Virus record (IMG/VR): IMGVR_UViG_3300027969_000055
Location: 52,371-116,370 of that record
Direction: 5' to 3' (one strand)
DNA: 64,000 nucleotides
Source: a virus
Positions within the stretch are counted from its first letter, which is position 1. Every line of letters begins with the position of its first letter. The position numbers and the translations under genes are program-made. Positions 16,030-24,544 of this stretch are shown here, in pieces. The notes below the pieces were generated by a model. That model was not told the DNA's origin. It ran no database searches and was given only the letters and a program-made list of their open reading frames with translations.

Positions 16030-17209
16030 TATCTGAATCAGTTAAATCTTCTAATTCGTCTATTTCCATTTCATCTATTCCATCTTGTGTTTCAGGAAAT
16101 TTAAACGTAGGCTTAATTGTAGTTTCGTCTAATTGAGTTAATACTTCATGAGTAAATAACCTAGCTGAGAAAAATTCTTTAACTGGAACAGCATCACCAT
16201 TATGTTTAATGATATAAGTTTTTCCAAGTTTCTTTGGTAGAAAATAGAATGTTTCACCAGCTACTTCAAATTTTGAACATAAGTCAGATTCATCTGGCTT
16301 TAGTTTAGAGAATTCCTTTTCAGTTAACTTATTACCTCTACCAACTCCACATGATTCCCAATTAACATATTGCTCAAGGCCAACGAATTGATTCATACCT
16401 TTATGGAATGAAATATGGAATTCAATATCAATAGGCCTAGCTAAACGATTCTTTTTAGTTTTAGAACGAACAATAATTCCAGTAGTAGTTTTGGCCTCAT
16501 CGCGAAGAGTTCCTTTACTCAACATTAAAATAATTGATGCAGAGAATTCCGGACCTCCACCACCTGACATACCCTTTGGCGTATATTGATCCATTGAGGC
16601 ATATGTATGATTTGTAAAAATAAATGGAACTTTATAATTTGAAAGATCTAGAGTTAATGATTTGAATAGAGACCTCATTTCCTTTGCACGAAGTCCCATA
16701 TCTGCAGCATTCTTACCTGCATCCATATCGCGTTGACTTTTATCCGTATCCAGCATTCCTACTGAATCTACAAATAGTGCAATCTTAAGTCCTGGGTTCT
16801 CCTTAATTGTTTCAATTAAGTCATGGACATAAAATTTAACTTCGCTAATAAGACCCATACGTAAATATTTTAATTTACTTAAGTCCACTCCGAATTTAAC
16901 ATAGTCACTTGAATCAATTGCACCTTCAGTGTCAATGTAAATTACCATGTAATCCATTTTTTGTAATTCACGAACTGCATTTAAACATAGGAATGTTTTA
17001 CCTGCACCGGAGTCGCCAGCAATTCCAATACTACGAGTATTGGGATAGCCTCCAAATAAGGAACCTGACATTTGAGCGTTTAATAAGTAATTTCCAGTTG
17101 GAATGTACTCTTCAATATCAGAGAATCCTCTGATTTCGATTTTTGATTTGACTTTTTTCTCGAGCAAGTCGTTAAACTTGGCGAATGCGTCCATTGTTGA
17201 TTTTGCCAT
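16019..17209 (-). CDS. uvsX: RecA-like recombinase UvsX
   Basis: The strand-exchange ATPase of T4-type recombination-dependent replication. The Walker A is GDSGAGKT at 65-72. Walker B lies in LKIALFVDSVGML. An L2-type segment (YTPKGMSGGGGPEFSAS) follows a TNHTYASMD motif. The 396 residues match T4 UvsX (391). The C-terminus is acidic (DELEDLTDSDNDL), as expected for a tail that modulates DNA and gp32 interactions. It heads the uvsX-15691-gp41 group. The call is secure. Confidence 0.95.
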   Translation of the reverse strand: MAKSTMDAFAKFNDLLEKKVKSKIEIRGFSDIEEYIPTGNYLLNAQMSGSLFGGYPNTRSIGIAGDSGAGKTFLCLNAVRELQKMDYMVIYIDTEGAIDSSDYVKFGVDLSKLKYLRMGLISEVKFYVHDLIETIKENPGLKIALFVDSVGMLDTDKSQRDMDAGKNAADMGLRAKEMRSLFKSLTLDLSNYKVPFIFTNHTYASMDQYTPKGMSGGGGPEFSASIILMLSKGTLRDEAKTTTGIIVRSKTKKNRLARPIDIEFHISFHKGMNQFVGLEQYVNWESCGVGRGNKLTEKEFSKLKPDESDLCSKFEVAGETFYFLPKKLGKTYIIKHNGDAVPVKEFFSARLFTHEVLTQLDETTIKPTFKFPETQDGIDEMEIDELEDLTDSDNDL

Positions 17210-17259
17210 GTGTATAAAATTAATATTTAGTATCTTTTACAAAGGATACTGAAATGGGT

Positions 17260-17829
17260 TTAGTTAAAATATGAAGCAAGTAAAAAAGATCCTGATAGAA
17301 CCGTTGCATCTGGAAATTCGCCATTAACTACTTGGTGAAATCCTATATTGATGATTTTAGAATCATCCTTTGTAAAATTATCTTTTGACAGATTTCTAGT
17401 AAATTCAAAACCTTCTTTTGCTGGCTTGCCTAGATCAATTCCGTAACAGTGCATTGTTAGAGTTATTGGCGAATTCATTGCAATATCTCCCAAATAAAAT
17501 ATCTGATTTTCGGTTAAACCAAGCTGTTCAATATTTAATCCAGCTTCTTCGACTAGCGCTCTACATACTGAATCGTATGGGGTGCGATCTAGGTCTGAAT
17601 TAACTTCGTCTATAATTAGAGTATGTGCAGTTTGGCCGTTTGATTTATTTTGAAACTCAAGAGCATAAATAGACTTAATTTCATCTTCTGATGTTTTAGT
17701 AAAAGGTATCAAACAAATATATTCTGAATCAACTGATAAGTATTGAGCTGAGTGTTGATCGCGATTAACTGTTAATAAGTTAAATTTTCCTATTTTACTA
17801 GGAGTCTCATTAGATACTTGATTATGCAT
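17260..17829 (-). CDS. Nudix-like protein (degenerate motif)
   Basis: A 189-residue alpha/beta protein. The segment DSVCRALVEEAGL resembles the core of the Nudix box (R-E-U-x-E-E-x-G-U), keeping R and E-E but with Ala for the first Glu and no good Gly-x5-Glu before it. Flanking strands (AHTLIIDEVNSD and FYLGDIAMNSP) fit a Nudix fold with the box after a strand pair. T4 has a Nudix hydrolase NudE, but this is not a clear orthologue. Activity may be lost or altered. It overlaps the upstream gene by 8 bases and precedes nothing until the promoter gap of uvsX; the two are on the same strand. Confidence 0.45.
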   Translation of the reverse strand: MHNQVSNETPSKIGKFNLLTVNRDQHSAQYLSVDSEYICLIPFTKTSEDEIKSIYALEFQNKSNGQTAHTLIIDEVNSDLDRTPYDSVCRALVEEAGLNIEQLGLTENQIFYLGDIAMNSPITLTMHCYGIDLGKPAKEGFEFTRNLSKDNFTKDDSKIINIGFHQVVNGEFPDATVLSGSFLLASYFN

Positions 17830-18451
17830 TGGCTGTAGATTTTTTGGTAGGTGTTGTACTCAACATTTTCTTCATAGTCTTTTTAATTGAGTCAGCAGTT
17901 ACGTTATTATTTATATAGTCAGACAATTTTGTCAAAAACTCTTCTTTATTCTTAGAGTTTGAGTACATCATCTTTAATAAATTTTTACTAGGTAATTTAA
18001 TTTTAACGGAGAGCGCTAAATCTGTGTCTTCTAGTGAAAACATACCAAATAAGTCACCTGGATCAGTAGAAACTTTAAGTTGAGCTGGTTGAGCAGGCGG
18101 CGGAGCTATTGGTTTTGGTGCAATAACTTCAGCTCTAAATTCTTCTGGAATTTCTTCAGATACTTTAAAATCGTCAGTTAATGAAGGAATGTAATTGATT
18201 GACTGAATTTCAGCCATTGACATTGGCGGTTGATCTTCAGTGATCATCATTAAGTCAGAAGAAACTCTGTCAGTATCAAGTTGAGTACCGTCTGATAGTA
18301 CTGCCATGAATCTACCGTTTCTGGAAGGCAGAACATCTCTAACTTGAACTACTTTTCCTAGTTTAGTTTTATCATTGGTTTTTATCCATTGAAAGTCATT
18401 CGATTGGAAGCTGCTCTTTATTGCAACTAGGGTATCAATATCGTAATTCAT
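17822..18451 (-). CDS. hypothetical protein downstream of the split polymerase
   Basis: I chose the ATG giving MNYDIDTL (209 residues) rather than a GTG 36 bases upstream, which would overlap the polymerase gene. Residues 1-75 look like a small beta barrel of SH3/KOW type (GKVVQVRDVLPSRNGRFMAVL). A Pro/Ala-rich linker follows at about 112-130, then a helical C-terminal domain (about 150-209) with a Lys-rich end. It does not contain polymerase motifs B or C, so it is not the missing half of the polymerase. Function unknown. Confidence 0.6.
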   Translation of the reverse strand: MNYDIDTLVAIKSSFQSNDFQWIKTNDKTKLGKVVQVRDVLPSRNGRFMAVLSDGTQLDTDRVSSDLMMITEDQPPMSMAEIQSINYIPSLTDDFKVSEEIPEEFRAEVIAPKPIAPPPAQPAQLKVSTDPGDLFGMFSLEDTDLALSVKIKLPSKNLLKMMYSNSKNKEEFLTKLSDYINNNVTADSIKKTMKKMLSTTPTKKSTANA

Positions 18452-18470
18452 AATTATGTTTTTTATTTTT

Positions 18471-19853
18471 TTAAGCCACTTTTTCACTTGATAATTGCTC
18501 TTCTAATTTTTTCATTTGATTCTTTGTATCAACTCTACCGTTGTATAATCTAGTAAGAATTGTTCGAGCGGCTGAATCATTTTTATTTGTGAAGACCGTA
18601 TCGTTTTTTGTTAATATTTGGTCAGGTTGTATTTCAATACCAGGTTTGGTTTTTCCTAAATAAGAGTCTGGTGAAATATTAAATTGAATTTGAATGTTTG
18701 GATACATTGATGCAAAGTCAAAACATGAAACGTATTTGTAATATCCAGGTTCAGGCTTTGCAACATAGGCTCCATCGTATGTTGCATCTTCTTCCAATTC
18801 TCTTCGGTCGTTTGCCATATACCGGCCTCGGTCTAGAAACTCACGACACATTAATGATTCAGTAATGAATACTGCTGAGAATACTTTTGAAACATCGACC
18901 TTTGCAAATTTTGAAATTGCAAATGCAACATCAAGTAGTCCAAGTTTATCTTCAATCAACTTAATAAGAATTGTATCGATGATATTATACTTAATAAAGT
19001 TTTCAATATCTTGTTGAGCTTCCATCATGGTTGCATATTCACTATGGAGTTTGGTTGTTCCTAATACTAAATTCGCAATATAGTCTAACTTATAATTCTC
19101 AACTACTTTATAAGGTTTAGTATTCATAAATACTTCCATGTAATCTAAAAGACCTAAATGAACCGGCATTTTTGATTTACCAATTAATGTTTTAGAAGGC
19201 ATGGTTTTCATTGGATCAATATCTAATTTTTTACAACGGTTAATTAGATAAATCCAGTCAAATCCAATAACATTCCAACCAGTTAAGAATGGAATCTTTG
19301 GAAGAACTTTATGGAAGAAGGTTTTCATTAACTCTTCTTCAGTTTCAAAGAACAAATATTTAAGAGTAAAGGTTTGACCGTGAGCTTTGAAATATTCATT
19401 GACTTCATCTTGCATTTGTAAAATTGGAGACTCTTCTAATTTCTTCATGGTTGACATTACAAAACAAATATTATCTTCATTAACAAATGTAATCAAGTTA
19501 ACTGGCATTGCTGCTTTTGCTGGATCAGGAAACTCTTGCGAAGTTAACTGAATCTCAATATCTAAATAGTACTTCTTTGGGCTATCATCTGAATAAATTG
19601 AAGCAAGTTCGGTTTCGTCTAATCTGGTTTGAGTTAATTCCTCAAGTCTAAAACGACTTAACCATTTACCTTGAACCTTCTTTAGGAACTTTCCATCCCA
19701 ATTTCTGTGTTCAGTTGGAGTTGGAGTTAAGTTCCAATTATAGAGATCATGTGGAAGTATTGGCTTTTTCATAAAGCCAATGTTACCGTCTGGTTTATAA
19801 TAAGAAATAACAAGAGTCGAGTCTTCTGTATGAAATTCTGTGCTTACAATCAT
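18471..19853 (-). CDS. 43A: DNA polymerase family B, N-terminal half (gp43A-like): exonuclease plus motif A
   Basis: The N-terminal half of a T4 gp43-type replicative polymerase. Exo I is YLDIE (D98, E100), Exo II GWNVIGFDW (N194, D199), Exo III YNIIDT (Y289, D293), and the palm motif A is FDFASMYPNI (D379). The chain stops at residue 460, in what should be the first fingers helix. Motif B (K-x3-N-S-x-Y-G) and motif C (D-T-D) are absent, against 898 residues in T4. No other reading frame in the window carries the C-terminal half. The stop TAA is followed by a normal-looking gene, not polymerase remnants. I infer a two-subunit polymerase with the second part encoded elsewhere, as known for some Aeromonas T4-like phages. 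Confidence 0.9.
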   Translation of the reverse strand: MIVSTEFHTEDSTLVISYYKPDGNIGFMKKPILPHDLYNWNLTPTPTEHRNWDGKFLKKVQGKWLSRFRLEELTQTRLDETELASIYSDDSPKKYYLDIEIQLTSQEFPDPAKAAMPVNLITFVNEDNICFVMSTMKKLEESPILQMQDEVNEYFKAHGQTFTLKYLFFETEEELMKTFFHKVLPKIPFLTGWNVIGFDWIYLINRCKKLDIDPMKTMPSKTLIGKSKMPVHLGLLDYMEVFMNTKPYKVVENYKLDYIANLVLGTTKLHSEYATMMEAQQDIENFIKYNIIDTILIKLIEDKLGLLDVAFAISKFAKVDVSKVFSAVFITESLMCREFLDRGRYMANDRRELEEDATYDGAYVAKPEPGYYKYVSCFDFASMYPNIQIQFNISPDSYLGKTKPGIEIQPDQILTKNDTVFTNKNDSAARTILTRLYNGRVDTKNQMKKLEEQLSSEKVA

Positions 19854-19860
19854 ATTGTAT

Positions 19861-19870
19861 ATTATACTAA
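19861..19870 (-). promoter_or_regulatory. candidate promoter motif TTAGTATAAT before the polymerase gene
   Basis: On the minus strand TTTAGTATAATATACA lies in the 18-base gap between gp56-like and polymerase genes and contains TATAAT. If used as a -10 box, transcription would start at or near the ATG, giving an almost leaderless mRNA. The recurrence at 27039 and 40379 suggests a phage promoter class. Low confidence. Confidence 0.3.
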
Positions 19871-19871
19871 A

Positions 19872-20351
19872 TTAATAACCTCTTTGTTGGCGAGCTTTAT
19901 TCTCTTCGTTCTTAGACATGTACATATTGAACATTTCTTGAGAAGTCATTCCAACTGATATTGCATAGTTCATAAAGAAGTGAAGCATATCGACTATTTC
20001 AAATTTGCACTCAATCTGATCAGATTCTGATAAATCTGAGAACTTTTTATCTGAATATCCTTCATGTGCTGATTTCCAGCGCTTCCAAATTGCATTTCCT
20101 GAACCGTCATTGATTCCGCCAAGAGCATCGGTTGCTTCGTGGATTTCGTCAATCATTGCATGGTTATTCATATGCCAAAATGTCATAAGTTCTCTAAGAT
20201 TCATGTTTGCAAAGTCATACCCGTAAACATTCTTTTGAGTATCAGCCTGAATGTCCATGATTTGACCTAGGGTGTCTTTGTTTACTTCTGTTCGGTCTGA
20301 CCAGTGATCTTTAATTTCTAATTTTGCGCAAGAGTTATCTATATTTGCCAT
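19872..20351 (-). CDS. 56: dCTP/dUTP pyrophosphatase (gp56-like)
   Basis: Hydrolyses dCTP (and dUTP) to the monophosphate, giving dCMP for gp42 and keeping cytosine out of phage DNA in T4. The C-terminal half closely follows T4 gp56: WKRWKSAH, DLSESDQIECKFEIVDMLHFFMN, and the final KNEENKARQQRGY (KNKENFARQDRGY in T4). Metal-binding acidic pairs are E69/E72 and E118/D121 of the all-alpha NTP pyrophosphatase fold. The 159 residues compare with 171 in T4. It is the first gene of the minus-strand replication block. The call is strong. Confidence 0.9.
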   Translation of the reverse strand: MANIDNSCAKLEIKDHWSDRTEVNKDTLGQIMDIQADTQKNVYGYDFANMNLRELMTFWHMNNHAMIDEIHEATDALGGINDGSGNAIWKRWKSAHEGYSDKKFSDLSESDQIECKFEIVDMLHFFMNYAISVGMTSQEMFNMYMSKNEENKARQQRGY

Positions 20352-20419
20352 ATTTATGTAGTTTATATCATCTTTTACCCTAAAAGTGAAAAAGGTTTAA
20401 CTTTGGATACAATATTGCT

Positions 20420-20427
20420 GATAAATA
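20420..20427 (+). promoter_or_regulatory. late promoter candidate 1 for tail sheath (GATAAATA)
   Basis: GCTGATAAATAACT in the 163-base gap between divergent genes, 87 bases before the sheath ATG. It is identical in its core (GATAAATAA) to the element at 20479 and to 61160. The gap shows no other gene. Confidence 0.55.
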
Positions 20428-20478
20428 ACTTTATCAACTCGTAGACAGTCTTTAAATTTATGAATTTGGGGCGAATGC

Positions 20479-20486
20479 GATAAATA
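20479..20486 (+). promoter_or_regulatory. late promoter candidate 2 for tail sheath (GATAAATA)
   Basis: GCGATAAATAAATAAC, 28 bases before the sheath ATG, a spacing like that at 61160 and 41729. Tandem copies before one highly expressed gene strengthen the case. Confidence 0.6.
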
Positions 20487-20514
20487 AATAACTTCAAAAT
20501 AATACGCAAAAGCG

Positions 20515-23500
20515 ATGGCAGAAAAATTAAATCTGAACAGATACAAGTCAAGCGGTGTCTATACAGTAGAAATTGATGAGAGCACTAACCTTTCATTACC
20601 TCTTTCAACTGGAAGATTGGTAATTGGCTCGAGTAAAAAAGGACCTATCAATTCAGTAGTACTAGTTAATGACTTACGTACTCTATCGGCAGTCTATGGC
20701 GATGTTGACTCTAAATTAGAAAAAAACGGTAATTATTTTCATAGAACAATTCAAGTTGCACTAAGAAATGGACCGGTTTATGCTCTGAATTTATTGCCGA
20801 TTGCTGACTCAGATGTTGCATACTTTACAACATTTAATACAGAAGCAGCTTCAAATAATTCTACATGGTCTGCAAGTTCCTATAAAAGTAGCATAGCTGA
20901 TTTTTATAATACTCAGAAACTATGGTTTGCTGATGTTGATGCGGTTAACAAATATAAAAATTTAGCCCTAGGCGATTCATTCCCAGCGACTGGAACAGTA
21001 GATAAAGATGCAAACAAATTGCTAAGCTTAGTTAACTTGTCTAAGAAACCTGTTACCGCATGGGCTAGAATAGCAGATACCACTGGATATGATATTAAAG
21101 TTAAGGAATATTATAAATTGCTTGGAGATAAGGTTGAGGTTCCTGATTTCTTACATCCAGATGATTATGTTGCTGACTACTTTGTAGAATTAGCAGTGGT
21201 TGAAGGAGATTGGTCAGACTCTCTTAGATTATCTAAAGACCCAATTTATCAACAATATTTTAATGCAAGCGGTATTATTTTAGCAAAGTTAAATGATTTC
21301 TTATCATTAAAAGAAGTTACAGTAGTTAACCGTACAATTGGAGCAATTATCCCAGAATTTACAGACCTAGCTGGATCGCCAGCTTCACTAGACCATTTAT
21401 TTAATAATAAATTCTCTCAATCCGGAGTTTATTGTGCTCTTGACTACAAGAAAATTGATATGATTGATTTACTGAACAATCCGGTATTTGATAGTGGTAG
21501 TGCAACTGAATCAATTGAATCACAGCGTCTTGACCTAGTAGGTTACGGATTTGATGAAATTGATTCTCAAGTTTATTCAGTAGATACAGGTAATCCAGAT
21601 CTATCAATTGAGCCAGTTAAATTAATTGATGTATTGAGTTACAAAAAAACTGCTGGTTACAAATATTATTTCAATATTCCAACAACTTCACCTGATAATT
21701 ACGATATTTTACCAGGCGACCCTCTTTCTCTCGGTCAAATGTATACGGTTAATCCAACTGGTTCTGATAATAATTATATTATTGCAACAATCGGTAGTCC
21801 ACTGTATAATGCATGGGCAAATGGATTTATTAAAACTGGAGATACTCTACTTACGGGATCTACTAGATACTTATCAACGGATGGAGTAGTTAAAACAGTT
21901 ATGAATGGAATGGTTAAAGTTAGCTATATTGAATTTTATGCGTATAGCGATTTAACTTATACTAACCAAGTTGATGCAGCTGCAATAACTAGTGGATCTA
22001 ATAAGTATTTGCATATTGTGTCATCTACGCCTACTGAATTTAACATTGATTTTGACTTGACTGACACTGACATATTTATGCCAGGTTTTAATTATTTTGC
22101 GCCTAACCAATTAGTATTTACCTTAACTCCTACCCTTTATGGAAATCCAGCAAAAAAGGAAACTGCAAATACCAATGCACCCTATGATGCAGATTTAAGA
22201 GGTGATATTGAAAGTTTTATTAAAACAGGTCAATACGTTAAAGCTGGAGTACTTACTGACGTAAATGGTGATCCAGTTATTCGTGAACGCTTATTGAAAA
22301 TTAAGTCAGTTTACGCAAAGGCTGTAACTGTTACCTATTTAGGAGATCCTACTAAGACTCTACAGTATACAATTACAGTAGACTCTCCATTAGACTCAAA
22401 TGTAACAGGTATCGATCTTACTGGTTCAATACTAAAGGTATATAAAGGAATTAAAAATTACGTAACTAACCTTAGAGGTTTTTATGTACCAGCAATATCA
22501 ATTGATGAAGTTGGTTTATATCCTAATGGAACATCGGCTCGTCAAGATAAGATCCTTGATTATATGTTCAATGATACTAATATTGCAGCAACTATTGCAG
22601 ATAATGAGACCTTAAACTTCCGTTATATTATTGATTCGTTTGAAGGTCAAATTGCACCTGCTTCTAAACAGCAACTTGCACAACTTGCAGCAAATCACGG
22701 AAAAGCACTAGCTATCTGTAATGCTCCATCTTTTGCTCAATATGAAAAATCAATTGACCCTAGTTTTATCGATTTTAATACTAACTTAGTATCAACTGAA
22801 TATATTTCAACTGGTGGTAACCTATCTTCAAATCCTCAATTTGTATTTGGATTTGCAAGTGGAGATAAAAATGGTATTGCAATTTCTTCTTATGCTGCAT
22901 ACTTTATGCCTAACTTGGTAATATTTGATAACGGTAGAAGTAAATCAGTTCCGCCTGCTGCGTATATTGCAAATGCATATATGCGAAAATATTCAAGTGG
23001 AAATACTTTCTCAATCGTTGCAGGTAAACGAGGTATTATTACTGATGCCGAAGTAACTGGAGTAGAATATGATTTAACTAATGATGATAGAGATTATTTA
23101 GAGCCAGTAGGCTTTAATATGATCGTTAGACGTAGAGGTTTTGGAGTAATGATTTTCTCAAATAACACAGGTTATCAAAGAGTAAAATCTGCACTTAATA
23201 ACGTTCACGTTAGAGAAGCCCTAGTAACAATTGAAAGAGATATTGAGAGAATCTTATTGAATTACCTATTTGAATTCAATGATCCAACTACTAGACTAAG
23301 AGTTAAAACATTAGTTAAAAACTATTTAGAAGCAGTTCAAGATGCTAGAGGTATTTCAACGTTTGACGTAATATTTGATGATTCTAATAATGGATCTGAG
23401 GTTCTTGAAAATAACGCTGGTGTAATTGATATTATTGTTGATTTCCCAAGAGGTATTCAAAAGTTCATCAACCGTATCACAATCACAAGAGCTGGAGGCC

Positions 23501-23541
23501 AATTAGCTTCTGCGTCTACTGGATTTACGCCTTCATTCTAA
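20515..23541 (+). CDS. contractile tail sheath protein (gp18-like)
   Basis: The sheath protein that contracts to drive the tube through the envelope. The N-terminus (KSSGVYTVEIDES...GRLVIGSSKKGP) matches the conserved start of T4-type sheath proteins. The C-terminal domain (VNFRYIIDSFEG-like region, FDVIFDDSNN, then IDIIVDFPRGIQKFINRITITRAG) carries the strand-exchange arms. The 1008 residues exceed T4 gp18 (659); the extra length lies in the middle (about 120-660), where surface-exposed insertion domains occur. Two late-promoter motifs precede it and a perfect hairpin terminator follows, making a single-gene unit. The call is secure. Confidence 0.93.
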   Translation: MAEKLNLNRYKSSGVYTVEIDESTNLSLPLSTGRLVIGSSKKGPINSVVLVNDLRTLSAVYGDVDSKLEKNGNYFHRTIQVALRNGPVYALNLLPIADSDVAYFTTFNTEAASNNSTWSASSYKSSIADFYNTQKLWFADVDAVNKYKNLALGDSFPATGTVDKDANKLLSLVNLSKKPVTAWARIADTTGYDIKVKEYYKLLGDKVEVPDFLHPDDYVADYFVELAVVEGDWSDSLRLSKDPIYQQYFNASGIILAKLNDFLSLKEVTVVNRTIGAIIPEFTDLAGSPASLDHLFNNKFSQSGVYCALDYKKIDMIDLLNNPVFDSGSATESIESQRLDLVGYGFDEIDSQVYSVDTGNPDLSIEPVKLIDVLSYKKTAGYKYYFNIPTTSPDNYDILPGDPLSLGQMYTVNPTGSDNNYIIATIGSPLYNAWANGFIKTGDTLLTGSTRYLSTDGVVKTVMNGMVKVSYIEFYAYSDLTYTNQVDAAAITSGSNKYLHIVSSTPTEFNIDFDLTDTDIFMPGFNYFAPNQLVFTLTPTLYGNPAKKETANTNAPYDADLRGDIESFIKTGQYVKAGVLTDVNGDPVIRERLLKIKSVYAKAVTVTYLGDPTKTLQYTITVDSPLDSNVTGIDLTGSILKVYKGIKNYVTNLRGFYVPAISIDEVGLYPNGTSARQDKILDYMFNDTNIAATIADNETLNFRYIIDSFEGQIAPASKQQLAQLAANHGKALAICNAPSFAQYEKSIDPSFIDFNTNLVSTEYISTGGNLSSNPQFVFGFASGDKNGIAISSYAAYFMPNLVIFDNGRSKSVPPAAYIANAYMRKYSSGNTFSIVAGKRGIITDAEVTGVEYDLTNDDRDYLEPVGFNMIVRRRGFGVMIFSNNTGYQRVKSALNNVHVREALVTIERDIERILLNYLFEFNDPTTRLRVKTLVKNYLEAVQDARGISTFDVIFDDSNNGSEVLENNAGVIDIIVDFPRGIQKFINRITITRAGGQLASASTGFTPSF

Positions 23542-23565
23542 TTAATAAAAGCTTACTACAAATAA

Positions 23566-23593
23566 AAAGGACCTCAATTGAGGTCCTTTCTTG
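23566..23593 (+). terminator. rho-independent terminator after tail sheath
   Basis: AAAGGACCTCAA (23566-23577) and TTGAGGTCCTTT (23578-23589) form a perfect 24-base palindrome, giving a 10-bp stem with a 4-base loop, followed by C and TTG. It can work in both directions between the convergent sheath and HAD phosphatase genes. Confidence 0.85.
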
Positions 23594-23646
23594 TTTAGGG
23601 CCGACAGGATATGTCAGATTCCACCACTTGGTTTAAGTCCAAGAAC

Positions 23647-24234
23647 TTAGTCTTCAATTTCCATAATACCTTCCAGAACTCGAATAGAGTCAGTTGAGTC
23701 ATTATGCAAAATACCGGTTCCGCCAGCATCAGTCCATTTATTTAGTTTAGTATCAAAATCGTCAATTAAAATGTCAAATTCATTTCTGGCATATTTCCAT
23801 TTGTCTTGATCTAAAATAATTCTGGTTTTACTTGTAAAATCTTCAGGTTTAGTAACAGGTTCTTCGTCAATATGGAGGTGTAATTTAATCCATTTTGTTT
23901 TACCGGCTAAACATTCAGGACTTCTACTTGGAGCAGACAAGATAATTGGATCGTATTGTTTTAAATAGTCCCATAATTCTCTGCCGTCTTGCGTCCATGG
24001 TAAATCTGACCAAAAGTCTTCTCCCAGTTTATCTAGAATTGGCCAAATTGAATTTTTACCATGAAGTTTTTCGTATGCATGTGGAGAAAGTTTTTCAGGA
24101 TTTTCTGGGATTTCCATAAAGCCTCGATTAAAATCTACTAAGACTCCGTCTAGGTCGCAGAAAATTGTGTATTTTCCGCCTCTTTTTTCAAAGATAAATT
24201 GGTCAAATTTCTTAAGCATTTTCTTTAAGTTCAA
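23647..24234 (-). CDS. HAD-family phosphatase / 5'(3')-deoxyribonucleotidase-like, with capsid-targeting-like N-terminus
   Basis: Residues 10-16 (FDQFIFE) form an F-x-Q-F-I-x-E signal with an I-F-E cleavage site after E16. The HAD domain starts immediately after: motif I FCDLDGVLVDF (D27, D29), motif II S100 in IILSAPS, Lys near 113-117, and motif IV ILIDDF (D158/D159). This resembles 5'(3')-deoxyribonucleotidases, which dephosphorylate dNMPs. The 195 residues fit. It overlaps the GroES gene by 23 bases. The combination suggests a phosphatase carried in the head, but it could simply act in the cell with nucleotide metabolism. HAD call strong; packaging inferred. Confidence 0.8.
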   Translation of the reverse strand: MNLKKMLKKFDQFIFEKRGGKYTIFCDLDGVLVDFNRGFMEIPENPEKLSPHAYEKLHGKNSIWPILDKLGEDFWSDLPWTQDGRELWDYLKQYDPIILSAPSRSPECLAGKTKWIKLHLHIDEEPVTKPEDFTSKTRIILDQDKWKYARNEFDILIDDFDTKLNKWTDAGGTGILHNDSTDSIRVLEGIMEIED

Positions 24235-24544
24235 ATTGGGTATCTTGATCTTTGTTAATTATGGCCAAAAGATCGTTTGCCATTACTAGGTGATATCCGA
24301 TACCGTCCCAAGTTACGTCAAGGCCTGAATATCTTTGATATAGAACCTTATCACCAGCTTTAACTGGGCATTTTGAATTATCTGGAACTGAATGCCCTAC
24401 TGAGATTACTGTTCCAGTATTTGGTCTCTTACGTGCATCAACTGATAGAATAATTCCAGTTTCAGTTTTTTTCTCTACTGTATCTGGTAAAACCAGGATT
24501 CTCTCGAATAGCGGCATAAAGCCTTTTGTTATATCAACACTCAT
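24212..24544 (-). CDS. groES: GroES-like co-chaperonin
   Basis: The 110-residue Cpn10 lid protein. The conserved frame FMPLFERILVLPD, a mobile-loop region KKTETGIILSVDARKRPNTG, TVISVG, VKAGDKVLYQRYSG and the closing DLLAII match bacterial GroES. It is more GroES-like than T4 gp31, which has diverged. Its start overlaps the RNase H stop, and its 3' end overlaps the HAD gene. It presumably partners the GroEL encoded at 38011-39591 or the host GroEL for capsid protein folding. Confidence 0.9.
   Translation of the reverse strand: MSVDITKGFMPLFERILVLPDTVEKKTETGIILSVDARKRPNTGTVISVGHSVPDNSKCPVKAGDKVLYQRYSGLDVTWDGIGYHLVMANDLLAIINKDQDTQFELKENA

Noticed and set aside
17908-17915. TATAAATA on the minus strand inside a gene
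   Set aside because: It lies in the coding sequence of the 17822 gene, with no suitably placed start downstream other than the overlapping Nudix-like gene.
17822-18487. C-terminal half of the split DNA polymerase, or a longer GTG-started gene overlapping it
   Set aside because: No motif B or motif C is present. The ATG at 18451 gives a cleaner start without overlapping the polymerase.
23603-23643. tRNA-like remnants: CTTGG-TTTAAGT-CCAAG looks like a T-arm, with a GACA...TGTC hairpin before it
   Set aside because: No acceptor stem, D-arm or plausible anticodon arm can be completed. The T-loop lacks the conserved C, and the stretch is only about 45 bases between two convergent genes. More likely extra 3'-end hairpins.
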